Positions 1 to 8,479 of a stretch of 64,000 nt of DNA are shown piece by piece. The DNA comes from Dielma sp000508965 (GTDB lineage Bacteria; Bacillota_I; Bacilli_A; Erysipelotrichales; Erysipelotrichaceae). Where the stretch lies: positions 1 to 64,000 of the forward strand of contig BAHV02000010.1 of the NCBI GenBank assembly GCA_000508965.1. The letters are read 5' to 3'. The translations under genes and the position numbers were made by a program. Every line of letters starts with the position of its first letter. Within the stretch, counting starts at the first letter, position 1. Under the pieces are notes generated by a model, which was given only the letters and a program-made list of their open reading frames with translations, had not been told where the DNA came from and did no database searches.

Positions 1-396
1 ATGTTTCAAACAACCTCAATATGAAAAGACCAGGGCATTATCTGCCTTGGTTATCGGCTTATTATCAGTTTATAGTAAAACATCACTGATAGTTTGAAAA
101 GTAAGTGATTCAAAGATGATCTTGCCATCCCGATACGGTGAGTTAATACACCGGCTTGCTTTTTGCCCGATGCTGACATACGATGCAGCTCAATTCCGCA
201 ACTGCTTTTTTCATCGACGTGTTTTAAAATCCCATGTCTTGGATAATTTCAAAGTCGATATCAAAGAGATTGTTGAACAGGTTGGCGTGCTGCTGAAACA
301 GATGGTTATACAGGCAAAAGCGGCGTCTTCAAGGCAGGCAGATTTTAATAGTCAGCTTTTTCAATAACTGATATAATGACTTCAGGAGGAATGATT
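1..396. other. Edge region without a supportable gene
   Basis: I see no gene I can support here. Short open frames exist on both strands but none has a ribosome binding site or a recognisable product. A hairpin near the left end points to a minus-strand transcript, and the minus strand holds only short frames broken by stops. This could be the remains of a decayed minus-strand gene, but that is a guess. Confidence 0.4.
22..51 (-). terminator. Possible minus-strand terminator
   Basis: A 9-bp stem (ACCAGGGCA at 29-37 with TGCCTTGGT at 43-51, one G-U pair) has a five-base loop. Read on the minus strand it is followed by CTTTTC. No intact minus-strand gene lies immediately to its right. Confidence 0.35.
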
Positions 397-837
397 ATGA
401 TGCGAAATCCAAGCCAGACAATCGGCAATTTGATTGAAAAGGCAAGTATGACAAGTATTTCTTATATTGATGCGCAGGGTTATCCGGCCAGCCGTGCGAT
501 GCTGCCGCCAAGAGAAAGAGAAGGAATTAAGTATTTCTGGTTTACGACCAATACATCTTCCCAAAAAATCAGCTGTTACCGAAATAATCCAAAGGCAAGC
601 ATTTATTTTGTGGATAAACGCTTTTTCCGCGGTGTATGCCTAAAGGGTACAATGGAAGTATTGGAAACTAAAGAAGCGAAAGAAATGTGCTGGCGTGAAG
701 GTGATACGATGTATTATCCGCAAGGGGTTGAAGATCCCGATTACTGCATATTGAAATTTACTGCCGAAAAAGGCCGTTATTACAGTAAATTTAAATCTGA
801 AGATTTTGATATAGAAGAACCGCAGCCGGAAGCTTAA
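397..837 (+). CDS. Pyridoxamine 5'-phosphate oxidase-family (PPOX) FMN protein
   Basis: This small cytoplasmic split-barrel protein of about 146 residues probably binds FMN or a related flavin. The sequence has the family pattern: a YFWFTTNTSSQK strand-turn, then RNNPKASIYFVD and KGTMEVLE. AGGAGG at 384-389 precedes three in-frame ATGs at 391, 397 and 400; I chose 397 for its 7-base spacing, and 400 is equally possible. The gene is monocistronic and convergent with the AraC gene, and the two share a terminator hairpin. The substrate is unknown. Relatives are often annotated as general stress protein 26 or PNPOx-like, and the true oxidase activity is unlikely at this length. Confidence 0.85.
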   Translation: MMRNPSQTIGNLIEKASMTSISYIDAQGYPASRAMLPPREREGIKYFWFTTNTSSQKISCYRNNPKASIYFVDKRFFRGVCLKGTMEVLETKEAKEMCWREGDTMYYPQGVEDPDYCILKFTAEKGRYYSKFKSEDFDIEEPQPEA

Positions 838-861
838 TTCCCACTGCGGTTTTATTTCTTT
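818..861. terminator. Bidirectional terminator between convergent genes
   Basis: AACCGCAG (818-825) pairs with CTGCGGTT (844-851), with an inner GGAA/TTCC stem, and a T-rich stretch follows. It overlaps the end of the PPOX gene and lies just outside the AraC gene stop. Confidence 0.7.
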
Positions 862-1745
862 TTGGTTTTTAATTCAGTTTTATATTGCTTGCGGTAAGCG
901 GCCGGTGATTTGCCATACTGATTTTTAAAACTGGCTGAAAAGGCAATCGGTGATGAAAAATTATATAATTCAGAGATCTCTGCAAGGCTCATGGTTGTAT
1001 TTCTCAAATCATTGCAGATCTGCTTCATACGAAACATCAGGATAAATTCCTTGGTGGAACAGCCTTTAATCTGATGAAAACATTGGTAAAGATAACTTTG
1101 TGATACATTTAAATGGGTACATAGATCTTTGACTTTGATATTATCATGTACATGTTCTGTGATGTAATCTAAGCATTCCACAAAAATACGCTCTTCACTT
1201 GTATTATTGGCAGCTCGGTCCGCATTAGCGGCATAATAGGCGTTGGCATTCATCAAAATAGCAGCCAGTGCTTTTTTCAGTAATACTTCCAAGTTGAAAT
1301 AATAACCGGGTTTATCGGCATTTTGGTGAGAGAAGGTTGAGAACCAAAACAGATCTTGCTCCGTGAATAATTTTGAATATACCGCCAGCTGATGGCAGCT
1401 GAACAGTTTCGCAAAGCTGTTGCGCATAAGATCAGTTTTTAAATCAAAGTGAAAAATATAAAGATGGGCTTTTTCTTCGGTGAGGCAAGCAGCGGTGAAT
1501 AAGGTATATGGCGGTATAATTGCCAAGTCACCTTTTTCGATTAATAACCGCTGATCCTTAATCATCAGTTCAATGCTGCCTCTTTCGACAGCGACAAGTT
1601 TAAAATGCGGCAGAATTTCATTATTAATAATCCGATTCTCCTGTTCAGTCCAATCCACATAGCCAAGCACACGAAAATTCAGAGACAGCAGTATCTCTGA
1701 GAGCGGATCCGGTTTTAAGAGATCAAAGGTTGCGATGTTTTTCAT
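852..1745 (-). CDS. AraC-family transcriptional regulator with cupin-like sensor
   Basis: This is a 297-residue DNA-binding regulator. The N-terminal half (about 1-160) is a cupin-like ligand-binding region with patterns such as VAVERGSIELMIKDQRLLIEKGDLAIIPP. The C-terminal 100 residues are an AraC double helix-turn-helix, with LNVSQSYLYQCFHQIKG in the first helix pair and FSSPIAFSASFKNQYGKSP in the second. It is transcribed divergently from the secreted flavin reductase at 1880, so it is the obvious candidate regulator of that gene; this is inference from position. There is no good ribosome binding site before the ATG, so expression may be low or the message leaderless. Confidence 0.9.
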   Translation of the reverse strand: MKNIATFDLLKPDPLSEILLSLNFRVLGYVDWTEQENRIINNEILPHFKLVAVERGSIELMIKDQRLLIEKGDLAIIPPYTLFTAACLTEEKAHLYIFHFDLKTDLMRNSFAKLFSCHQLAVYSKLFTEQDLFWFSTFSHQNADKPGYYFNLEVLLKKALAAILMNANAYYAANADRAANNTSEERIFVECLDYITEHVHDNIKVKDLCTHLNVSQSYLYQCFHQIKGCSTKEFILMFRMKQICNDLRNTTMSLAEISELYNFSSPIAFSASFKNQYGKSPAAYRKQYKTELKTKKK

Positions 1746-1849
1746 GTTATCATTTTAACATAATTTTATTAAAATTAAATATTAAGTATAAAAAGTTATG
1801 AAAACATTAAATTTATCATAGATTTTTGACTAGTTAATAACTTATCAAG

Positions 1850-1858
1850 TGCTAAAAT
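1850..1858 (+). promoter_or_regulatory. Extended -10 promoter for the AraC-linked reductase
   Basis: TGC followed by TAAAAT (1850-1858) is an extended -10. A TTGACT lies upstream at 1826-1831 but its 21-base spacing is too long for a good -35, so activator help is plausible. The ribosome binding site AGGAGG is at 1865-1870. Confidence 0.5.
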
Positions 1859-1879
1859 AAGAATAGGAGGATGAAAAGG

Positions 1880-3844
1880 ATGAAAAAAATAGTAAGTATT
1901 TGCTGTGCATTGCTGATGACAATCTCATTAGCCGCATGCTCAAAGCCGCAAAACGAGACACCAAAAACTGATGACAATCAGTCAGTGGTTAGTGCAGATG
2001 TGGAAAAGAGCGCAGATGTTATTATCATAGGAGCCGGCGGTGCTGGTCTTTCAGCGGCAATTCAAGCGGTTGAAAGCGGCGCTAAGAGTGTTATTATTAT
2101 AGAGAAAACAAATAATACAGGCGGTTCTTTGAATTATACAAGCGGATCGATGTCCGGCGCTGAGACAATTATCCAAGAGCTTGACGGAATTGAGGATACA
2201 AAGGAATCATTTGTTCAGGATATTTTGAAGAATGGTGCTCATAAAGGAAATGAAGAATTAATCAGAAAGTTTGTTGATGAAGATGTAGATATGATTCAAT
2301 GGCTTTGGGATCATGGTTTAAGTGATAACCAATTCAGCATAGATAAAGAAGGCCATCGTTCAGTATTTGCTCCTGAACATGCGCTTTACAGTGTGCCTAG
2401 AACATATAAAGCCAGCCCTGATAATAAAGAAAAATATAAATCAGCGGCTCATGAAATTCTTGATACCGTTGTAGCGGGGCTTGATAATGTAACCATTGAT
2501 TTCGTGACTGAAGCGAAAACACTGCTGCCTAATGATAAAGGCCAAATTTTATCTGTATTGGCGGTTAATAATGAAACAAGCCAGACTGTAAAATATACGG
2601 CAGAAAAAGGTATTATCGTTGCTACCGGCGGTTATTCAGGCAATGCCAAACTGATGGGTGAATTTGCTGAAAATGGCGCTAGTTATCTGGCTGGCGGTTC
2701 ATTTGCGGCTGATGGTTACGGTATCCGCATGATGCAGGAAGTAGGCGCCAAGGTTGATGAAGAAACGATGACTTATATTCCTACTTTCCCAATGGGACTT
2801 GAAGTTGCACCTGGTATTGGTTCAATCGCGCCAACCTATACATGGAAGGCCGGCGGTATCTGTGTGAATAAGAATGGCGAACGTTTCGTAGACGAAACAC
2901 TAGCCGAAGTTGAAGAGCGTGAGGTTGCTTTGGAAGAACAGCCGGAAGCCATTCAATATGATATTTTCACCGATAAGATTATAGAAGATCTGAAAGCAGC
3001 TGGCGCTGATATGATGTGGACTTATTTATATGAACCTGAAAATGGCAAAGGTCACAGCAAGGTCGTAACTGCCGAATCGATTGAAGAATTGGCAGGCAAG
3101 CTGAATATGCCGGCTGAACAATTAGCTAAAACAGTTGAAGAGTATAATGCGTCTGTGGAAGCCGGCGGCACGGACAGCTTTGGCCGCAGCTATGATGGCA
3201 CAGTAACCGCCTATAATGTTGCTGTTAATAAAATTGAAGGCGATAAATATTATGCCGTACCTTTAAAGGCTTTAGTTGTTATGACTTTAGGCGGTGTAAC
3301 TGTAAATGATAAGATGCAGGTACTAGCTGAAGATGGTACAGTCATTCCTGGCTTATATGCGGCTGGTGAAGTTACCGGCGGTATCTGGGGACGCTTTGTC
3401 TCCGGCGGTACCGGAGTTATGGGACCTATCGTATTCGGCCGTCTGGCAGCCCGTGAATTAATGAGCGGTGAATTGGCTGAGGGCTATACGGCTAAACCGG
3501 CATCAAATCTTCTTGATGAAAAGTTGTTCGTCAGAGATGAAGCTGATAAGACTGATCGCTTTGACATGAGTAAAGCCTTAACTGATGGTGAATATGAGGC
3601 ATCAGTTGATGGTCAGGAAGGTAAAATGAATGTGAAGACAACCATTGCTGACGGTAAGATCAGCAAGGTTGAAATCGTTGAACAGCATGAAACTGAAGCG
3701 GTTGCTAAGCCAGCTCTTGAAAGTCTGCCAACAGCGATTGCTGAACAGAATTCAGTAAATGTTGATACTGTAGCTGGTGCTACTTTGACTTCAAATCGTA
3801 TTCTTGATGCGGTTACTGACTGTCTGAATCAAGCAGCTAAATAA
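1880..3844 (+). CDS. Secreted FAD/FMN flavocytochrome c-like reductase, divergent active site
   Basis: This is an extracytoplasmic lipoprotein of 654 residues related to soluble fumarate and urocanate reductases. The lipoprotein signal ends in LAAC (Cys20). An FAD-binding domain follows, with GAGGAG at 51-56 and GLYAAGEVTGG near its end. A C-terminal FMN-binding domain (about 568-654) carries VDTVAGATLTS. The order FAD then FMN is the reverse of the two paralogues in this window. ATG 1871 touches the AGGAGG, so ATG 1880 (9-base spacing) is the likely start. The HHTMGG histidines, the ANRLGS arginine and the QLYP/TRD motifs of the paralogues are missing (MTLGG and IWGRFVSGG instead), so fumarate or urocanate is unlikely as substrate. 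The natural acceptor is unknown. Confidence 0.88.
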   Translation: MKKIVSICCALLMTISLAACSKPQNETPKTDDNQSVVSADVEKSADVIIIGAGGAGLSAAIQAVESGAKSVIIIEKTNNTGGSLNYTSGSMSGAETIIQELDGIEDTKESFVQDILKNGAHKGNEELIRKFVDEDVDMIQWLWDHGLSDNQFSIDKEGHRSVFAPEHALYSVPRTYKASPDNKEKYKSAAHEILDTVVAGLDNVTIDFVTEAKTLLPNDKGQILSVLAVNNETSQTVKYTAEKGIIVATGGYSGNAKLMGEFAENGASYLAGGSFAADGYGIRMMQEVGAKVDEETMTYIPTFPMGLEVAPGIGSIAPTYTWKAGGICVNKNGERFVDETLAEVEEREVALEEQPEAIQYDIFTDKIIEDLKAAGADMMWTYLYEPENGKGHSKVVTAESIEELAGKLNMPAEQLAKTVEEYNASVEAGGTDSFGRSYDGTVTAYNVAVNKIEGDKYYAVPLKALVVMTLGGVTVNDKMQVLAEDGTVIPGLYAAGEVTGGIWGRFVSGGTGVMGPIVFGRLAARELMSGELAEGYTAKPASNLLDEKLFVRDEADKTDRFDMSKALTDGEYEASVDGQEGKMNVKTTIADGKISKVEIVEQHETEAVAKPALESLPTAIAEQNSVNVDTVAGATLTSNRILDAVTDCLNQAAK

Positions 3845-3860
3845 GCGTTGATCAATAGAG

Positions 3861-3888
3861 GGCCTGTCTTTTGCGGACAGGTCTTTTA
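3861..3888 (+). terminator. Terminator after the reductase gene
   Basis: GGCCTGTC (3861-3868) pairs with GACAGGTC (3876-3883), one G-U pair, followed by a T run. Confidence 0.85.
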
Positions 3889-3971
3889 TTATGATGAAGC
3901 AGTATTATGAATAAAAAAATCGCGTTTATTGAGATTTTTATAAAATTGGGTTAATTTTTTTATAAAATAGA

Positions 3972-4000
3972 TTGACAAACGTTTCTGGTTGTTTTACAAT
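3972..4000 (+). promoter_or_regulatory. Strong promoter of the str operon
   Basis: TTGACA (3972-3977) and TACAAT (3995-4000) are separated by 17 bases, a near-consensus sigma-A promoter. It lies about 100 bases before rpsL. Confidence 0.9.
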
Positions 4001-4006
4001 TACAAA

Positions 4007-4100
4007 GCTAGCGTGAATATGTTCCTGAAAGATGGAACATTAATTTATGCCGTAATATGACACACCCGGAAATGTGTGTTAGCACGAAAGGAGGACAATC
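4007..4100 (+). promoter_or_regulatory. Structured leader of rpsL
   Basis: The roughly 95-base untranslated leader contains two hairpins: ATGTTCC (4019-4025) with GGAACAT (4034-4040), and ACACAC (4060-4065) with GTGTGT (4074-4079). AAAGGAGG precedes the ATG. The leader may bind an r-protein for autoregulation, but I cannot name the class. Confidence 0.45.
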
Positions 4101-4523
4101 ATGCCTACAATTAATCAGTTAGTACGTAAAGGTCGTACAAATAAAGTATGGGTTTCTAAATCTCCTGCTTTAAATAGAGGTTACAACTCTTTGAAACGTC
4201 GTCCTACCGATCTGAGTTCACCACAAAAACGTGGAGTATGTACTCGTGTTGGTACAATGACACCAAAGAAACCAAACTCAGCACTTCGTAAATATGCTCG
4301 TGTTCGTTTGTCAAACGGAATGGAAGTTACAGCTTACATCCCAGGAATCGGTCACAACTTACAGGAACATAGCGTTGTATTGATCCGTGGAGGACGTGTT
4401 AAGGATTTACCAGGTGTTCGTTACCATATCGTACGTGGAACATTAGACTGCGCCGGTGTTAATGCACGTAACCAGTCTCGTTCTAAATATGGAACTAAGA
4501 AACCTAAAGCTGCTAAGAAATAG
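4101..4523 (+). CDS. rpsL: 30S ribosomal protein S12
   Basis: The product is the decoding-centre protein of the small subunit, 140 residues. The loops TPKKPNSALRK and GGRVKDLPGVRYH carry the usual lysines at the streptomycin-associated sites, so the sequence looks wild type. It is the first gene of the str operon, 27 bases ahead of rpsG. Unlike many Firmicutes, no rpoB-rpoC lies upstream. Confidence 0.98.
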   Translation: MPTINQLVRKGRTNKVWVSKSPALNRGYNSLKRRPTDLSSPQKRGVCTRVGTMTPKKPNSALRKYARVRLSNGMEVTAYIPGIGHNLQEHSVVLIRGGRVKDLPGVRYHIVRGTLDCAGVNARNQSRSKYGTKKPKAAKK

Positions 4524-4550
4524 CATTAATCGTGAAAGGAGGAAGTAATA

Positions 4551-5021
4551 ATGCCTAGAAAAGGACATATAGCAAAACGTGATGTGTTAGTAGATCCGAT
4601 TTACAACTCTAAGTTGGTTACTCGTTTAATCAACAAAATCATGATTGATGGTAAAAGAGGGGTAGCTCAGACTATTCTGTATAACGCATTTGATATTATT
4701 GAAGTAAAGACAGAACGTAAACCAATGGAAGTATTCGAACAAGCATTGGAAAATGTTATGCCGTTATTAGAACTTAAAGTACGCCGTGTCGGAGGTGCTA
4801 ACTATCAGGTTCCAGTTGAAGTTTCTCAAGAAAGAAAGTTAACATTAGGCTTACGCTGGATCGTTAACTATGCTCGTTTAAGAAACGAAAAGACAATGGA
4901 GCAAAGACTTGCTGCTGAGATTATCGATGCTGCAAACGGTACTGGCGCTTCTGTTAAGAAGAAAGACGATACTCATAAAATGGCTGAAGCAAATAAAGCA
5001 TTTGCTCACTACCGTTGGTAA
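4551..5021 (+). CDS. rpsG: 30S ribosomal protein S7
   Basis: This 156-residue protein nucleates assembly of the 30S head by binding 16S rRNA. Characteristic stretches include MPRKGHIAKRDVLVDPIYNS at the start and MAEANKAFAHYRW at the end. The start follows GGAGG. It sits between rpsL and fusA in the standard str order and is cotranscribed. Confidence 0.98.
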   Translation: MPRKGHIAKRDVLVDPIYNSKLVTRLINKIMIDGKRGVAQTILYNAFDIIEVKTERKPMEVFEQALENVMPLLELKVRRVGGANYQVPVEVSQERKLTLGLRWIVNYARLRNEKTMEQRLAAEIIDAANGTGASVKKKDDTHKMAEANKAFAHYRW

Positions 5022-5036
5022 GAGGGGACTTGAACT

Positions 5037-7127
5037 ATGCCACGTGAATATTCATTAGAAAATACTCGTAACATTGGTATCATGGCTCACATCGATGCTG
5101 GTAAGACGACTACAACTGAACGTATCCTGTATTACACAGGTGTTAACCATAAAATTGGTGAAACTCATGATGGAGCTTCAACAATGGACTGGATGGCTCA
5201 GGAACAAGAAAGAGGTATCACAATTACTTCTGCCGCTACTACAGCACACTGGGCTGGTACTAAAACTCAGTACCCTGATACTCGTGTAAACATCATCGAT
5301 ACTCCGGGGCACGTTGACTTCACTGTTGAAGTTGAACGTTCACTGCGTGTGCTTGACGGTGCGGTTACAGTATTAGATGCTAAGGCTGGTGTTGAACCTC
5401 AGACTGAAACAGTTTGGCGTCAAGCTTCAGCTTATGGTGTACCACGTATCGTATTCGTTAATAAGATGGATGCTACCGGTGCTGATTTTGATATGAGCTG
5501 TGCTACAATTATCAACCGTTTAGGTGCTAAGAGTGCTGCTGTTCAATTACCGATCGGTGCTGAGAGTGATTTCAATGGTATCATTGATATCATTGAAAGA
5601 AAAGCTTATGATTTCGAAGGTGATTTCGGTGTAAATATTGTTGAAATCGATATCCCTGAGAATTTAAAAGAAAAAATGGAAGTTAAGCGTCAAGAATTAA
5701 TTGAAGCAATTGCTGATTTTGACGATGACTTAATGATGATGGTTCTTGAAGGTGAAGAACCAACAATCGAACAAATCAAGGCTACGATTCGTAAGGCAGT
5801 ATGTACTGGTGAATTCTTCCCAGTATTCTGCGGATCTGCTTATAAGAACAAGGGTGTTCAATTAATGCTGGACGGTGTTATTGAATATCTGCCTTCACCG
5901 CTGGATATCCCGGCAATCGTCGGTAAGACTGAAGATGGTGAGGATGTAGCTCGTCATGCCAGTGACAATGAACCATTCTCTGCATTGGCATTTAAGGTTA
6001 TGACTGATCCATTCATCGGTAAGCTGACTTATTTCCGTGTTTATTCTGGTACTACTAAATCAGGTACATATGTATTAAATGCTACTAAAGGCAAACGTGA
6101 GCGTTTTGCACGTATCGTTCAAATGCACGCTAATGCCCGTAAGGAAATCGATGAAGTTTATGCAGGCGATATTGCTGCTGCCGTAGGTTTAAAAGATACG
6201 ACAACGGGTGATACTCTGTGTGCTGAAGATTCTCATATCATTCTTGAATCAATGGTATTCCCTGAACCGGTTATTCAGATTTCTGTTGAACCTAAGTCAA
6301 AGGGCGATCAGGACAAGATGACATTGGCACTTCAGAAACTTGCTGAAGAAGATCCTACTTTTAAAACATATACAGATCCTGAAACAGGACAAACGATTAT
6401 CGCCGGTGTTGGTGAGCTTCACCTGGATATCATCGTTGACCGTATGCGCAGAGAATTTAAGGTAGAAGCTAATACTGGTGCTCCGCAGATTGCTTACCGT
6501 GAAACAATCCGTCAGGCTGCTGACTGTGAAGGTAAGTACATTAAGCAATCAGGCGGACGTGGTCAGTATGGTCACGTTTGGATCAAATTCGAACCACTTG
6601 AAGAAGGTAAAGGCTTTGAATTCGTTGATGCTACTGTCGGCGGATCAGTACCTAGAGAATACATCAAATGTATCGGTGAAGGAACTGAAGCTGCATTAGC
6701 GAACGGTTTAGTTGCCGGTTATCAGGTAATCGATATCAAGGCGACTCTGTTTGATGGTTCTTACCATGATGTCGATTCAAGTGAAATGGCATATAAGATC
6801 GCTGCTTCAATGGCATTAAGAGAAGCTGCTAAGAAATGTAAGCCAGTAATTTTGGAACCGATCATGTTAGTTGAAGTTACAGCTCCAACTGAATACATGG
6901 GTTCTGTAATGGGTGATATTTCATCACGCCGCGGACAGATCAATGATCAGGAAGAAAGAGGCAATGCCGTAATGGTTAAGGCTTATGTTCCACTGTCAGA
7001 GATGTTCGGTTATGTAACAGACCTGCGTTCATTCACTCAGGGTCGTGGTAATTACTCAATGAAATTTGACCACTACTCAGAAGTACCTAAGTCTATCGCA
7101 GAAAAAATCGTTAAAAACAACGCTTAA
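5037..7127 (+). CDS. fusA: Elongation factor G
   Basis: This 696-residue translocation GTPase has the canonical length. The P-loop reads AHIDAGKTT, the switch region holds ERGITITSAATT, the G3 motif is DTPGHVDF and the G4 motif is NKMDATGAD. Domain IV and V signatures follow, including GGRGQYGHVWIKFEP and SRRGQI. It lies 15 bases after rpsG in the str operon. Confidence 0.98.
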   Translation: MPREYSLENTRNIGIMAHIDAGKTTTTERILYYTGVNHKIGETHDGASTMDWMAQEQERGITITSAATTAHWAGTKTQYPDTRVNIIDTPGHVDFTVEVERSLRVLDGAVTVLDAKAGVEPQTETVWRQASAYGVPRIVFVNKMDATGADFDMSCATIINRLGAKSAAVQLPIGAESDFNGIIDIIERKAYDFEGDFGVNIVEIDIPENLKEKMEVKRQELIEAIADFDDDLMMMVLEGEEPTIEQIKATIRKAVCTGEFFPVFCGSAYKNKGVQLMLDGVIEYLPSPLDIPAIVGKTEDGEDVARHASDNEPFSALAFKVMTDPFIGKLTYFRVYSGTTKSGTYVLNATKGKRERFARIVQMHANARKEIDEVYAGDIAAAVGLKDTTTGDTLCAEDSHIILESMVFPEPVIQISVEPKSKGDQDKMTLALQKLAEEDPTFKTYTDPETGQTIIAGVGELHLDIIVDRMRREFKVEANTGAPQIAYRETIRQAADCEGKYIKQSGGRGQYGHVWIKFEPLEEGKGFEFVDATVGGSVPREYIKCIGEGTEAALANGLVAGYQVIDIKATLFDGSYHDVDSSEMAYKIAASMALREAAKKCKPVILEPIMLVEVTAPTEYMGSVMGDISSRRGQINDQEERGNAVMVKAYVPLSEMFGYVTDLRSFTQGRGNYSMKFDHYSEVPKSIAEKIVKNNA

Positions 7128-7140
7128 TTCACTTTAAATG

Positions 7141-7169
7141 TTGCTTTTATAAACAAATTGAATTAAAAT
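7141..7169 (+). promoter_or_regulatory. Possible internal promoter for tuf
   Basis: TTGCTT (7141-7146) and TAAAAT (7164-7169) have 17-base spacing in the fusA-tuf gap. An internal tuf promoter is common in bacteria, but the -35 match here is modest. Confidence 0.35.
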
Positions 7170-7200
7170 AAACTTGATAAAATCACAGGAGGAATTTGCA

Positions 7201-8385
7201 ATGGCAAAAGAAAAATTTGATAGATCCAAAACACATGTTAACATTGGAACTATCGGTCACGTTGACCACGGTAAAACAACTTTAACTGCTGCTATCACTA
7301 GCGTACTTGCGCAAAAAGGTCAGGCAGAATTCAAGGCTTACGATGCAATCGATGGAGCACCTGAAGAAAAAGAACGTGGTATCACAATCAATACTGCACA
7401 CGTAGAATATCAGACTGCTACTCGTCACTACGCACACGTTGACTGCCCGGGACATGCTGACTACGTTAAGAACATGATCACTGGTGCTGCTCAGATGGAT
7501 GGTGCTATTCTGGTAGTTGCTGCTACAGACGGTCCTATGCCTCAGACTCGTGAACACATTCTGCTTGCTCGTCAGGTTGGTGTTGAAAAGATCGTTGTAT
7601 TCTTAAATAAATGCGACATGGTTGATGATGAAGAATTAATCGACTTAGTTGAAATGGAAGTTCGTGAATTATTATCAGAATACGGATTTGACGGAGACAA
7701 CACTCCAGTTATCCGCGGTTCTGCATTAAAAGCTCTTGAAGGCGATGCTGCTTGGGTTGGTAAGATTGATGAATTGATGGATGCTGTTGACAGCTACATC
7801 CCTGAACCTGCCCGTGAAGTAGACAAACCGTTCTTGATGGCAGTAGAAGACGTATTCACTATCACTGGTCGTGGTACAGTTGCTACTGGACGTGTTGAAC
7901 GTGGTGTATTAAAACTTGGTGAAGAAGTTGAAATCGTTGGTATCCATGACAGCAAGAAAACTGTTGTTACTGGTATCGAAATGTTCCGTAAACTGTTAGA
8001 CTTCGCAGAAGCTGGTGACAACATCGGTGCATTGCTGCGTGGTGTTAACCGTGACGAAATTCAGCGTGGACAAGTTCTTGCTAAACCTGGAACAGTTCAC
8101 CCACACACTCACTTCAAAGCTCAAGTATACGTATTAACTAAAGAAGAAGGCGGACGCCACACTCCTTTCGTTTCTAACTACCGTCCTCAGTTCTATTTCC
8201 GTACAACTGACGTTACTGGTGTAATCACTCTTCCTGAAGGAACTGAAATGGTTATGCCTGGTGACAACGTTGAAATGGAAGTTCAACTGATCGCTCCTAT
8301 CGCTGTAGAACAAGGTACTAAATTCACTATCCGTGAAGGTGGCCGTACAGTAGGTGCTGGTAACGTTACTGAAATCATTGAGTAA
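7201..8385 (+). CDS. tuf: Elongation factor Tu
   Basis: This 394-residue GTPase delivers aminoacyl-tRNA to the ribosome. Motifs are GHVDHGKTT (P-loop), ERGITINTAH (switch I), DCPGHADY (G3) and NKCDMVDD (G4). The ATG at 7201 follows AGGAGG with good spacing and gives the family N-terminus MAKEKFDRSK; the in-frame start 27 bases upstream has no support. A strong terminator follows, so the str operon ends here rather than running into rpsJ. Confidence 0.98.
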   Translation: MAKEKFDRSKTHVNIGTIGHVDHGKTTLTAAITSVLAQKGQAEFKAYDAIDGAPEEKERGITINTAHVEYQTATRHYAHVDCPGHADYVKNMITGAAQMDGAILVVAATDGPMPQTREHILLARQVGVEKIVVFLNKCDMVDDEELIDLVEMEVRELLSEYGFDGDNTPVIRGSALKALEGDAAWVGKIDELMDAVDSYIPEPAREVDKPFLMAVEDVFTITGRGTVATGRVERGVLKLGEEVEIVGIHDSKKTVVTGIEMFRKLLDFAEAGDNIGALLRGVNRDEIQRGQVLAKPGTVHPHTHFKAQVYVLTKEEGGRHTPFVSNYRPQFYFRTTDVTGVITLPEGTEMVMPGDNVEMEVQLIAPIAVEQGTKFTIREGGRTVGAGNVTEIIE

Positions 8386-8404
8386 TTGAAACCCAATAAC
8401 AATT

Positions 8405-8429
8405 AAGAGATCTTCGGATCTCTTTTTTC
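8405..8429 (+). terminator. Terminator of the str operon
   Basis: AAGAGATC (8405-8412), a TTCG tetraloop, and GATCTCTT (8417-8424) form an 8-bp stem that runs into a T tract. Confidence 0.93.
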
Positions 8430-8445
8430 TATATAAATATAAACT

Positions 8446-8472
8446 AAAGGGCAGCTATGGGGGCTGCTTTGT
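8446..8472 (-). terminator. Weak hairpin after the PemK-like gene
   Basis: GCAGC (8451-8455) pairs with GCTGC (8463-8467). On the minus strand it is followed by CCTTTAGTTT. It is the only candidate terminator for the minus-strand operon ending at 8480, and it is weak. Confidence 0.3.
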
Positions 8473-8479
8473 TTGTACA

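Noticed and set aside
116..367. Open frame of 83 codons at the left edge
   Set aside because: No ribosome binding site, no recognisable motif and many cysteine, histidine and phenylalanine codons without pattern.
1826..1858. TTGACT as a normal -35 for the reductase gene at 1880
   Set aside because: The 21-base spacing to TAAAAT is too long; I treat the promoter as extended -10 only.
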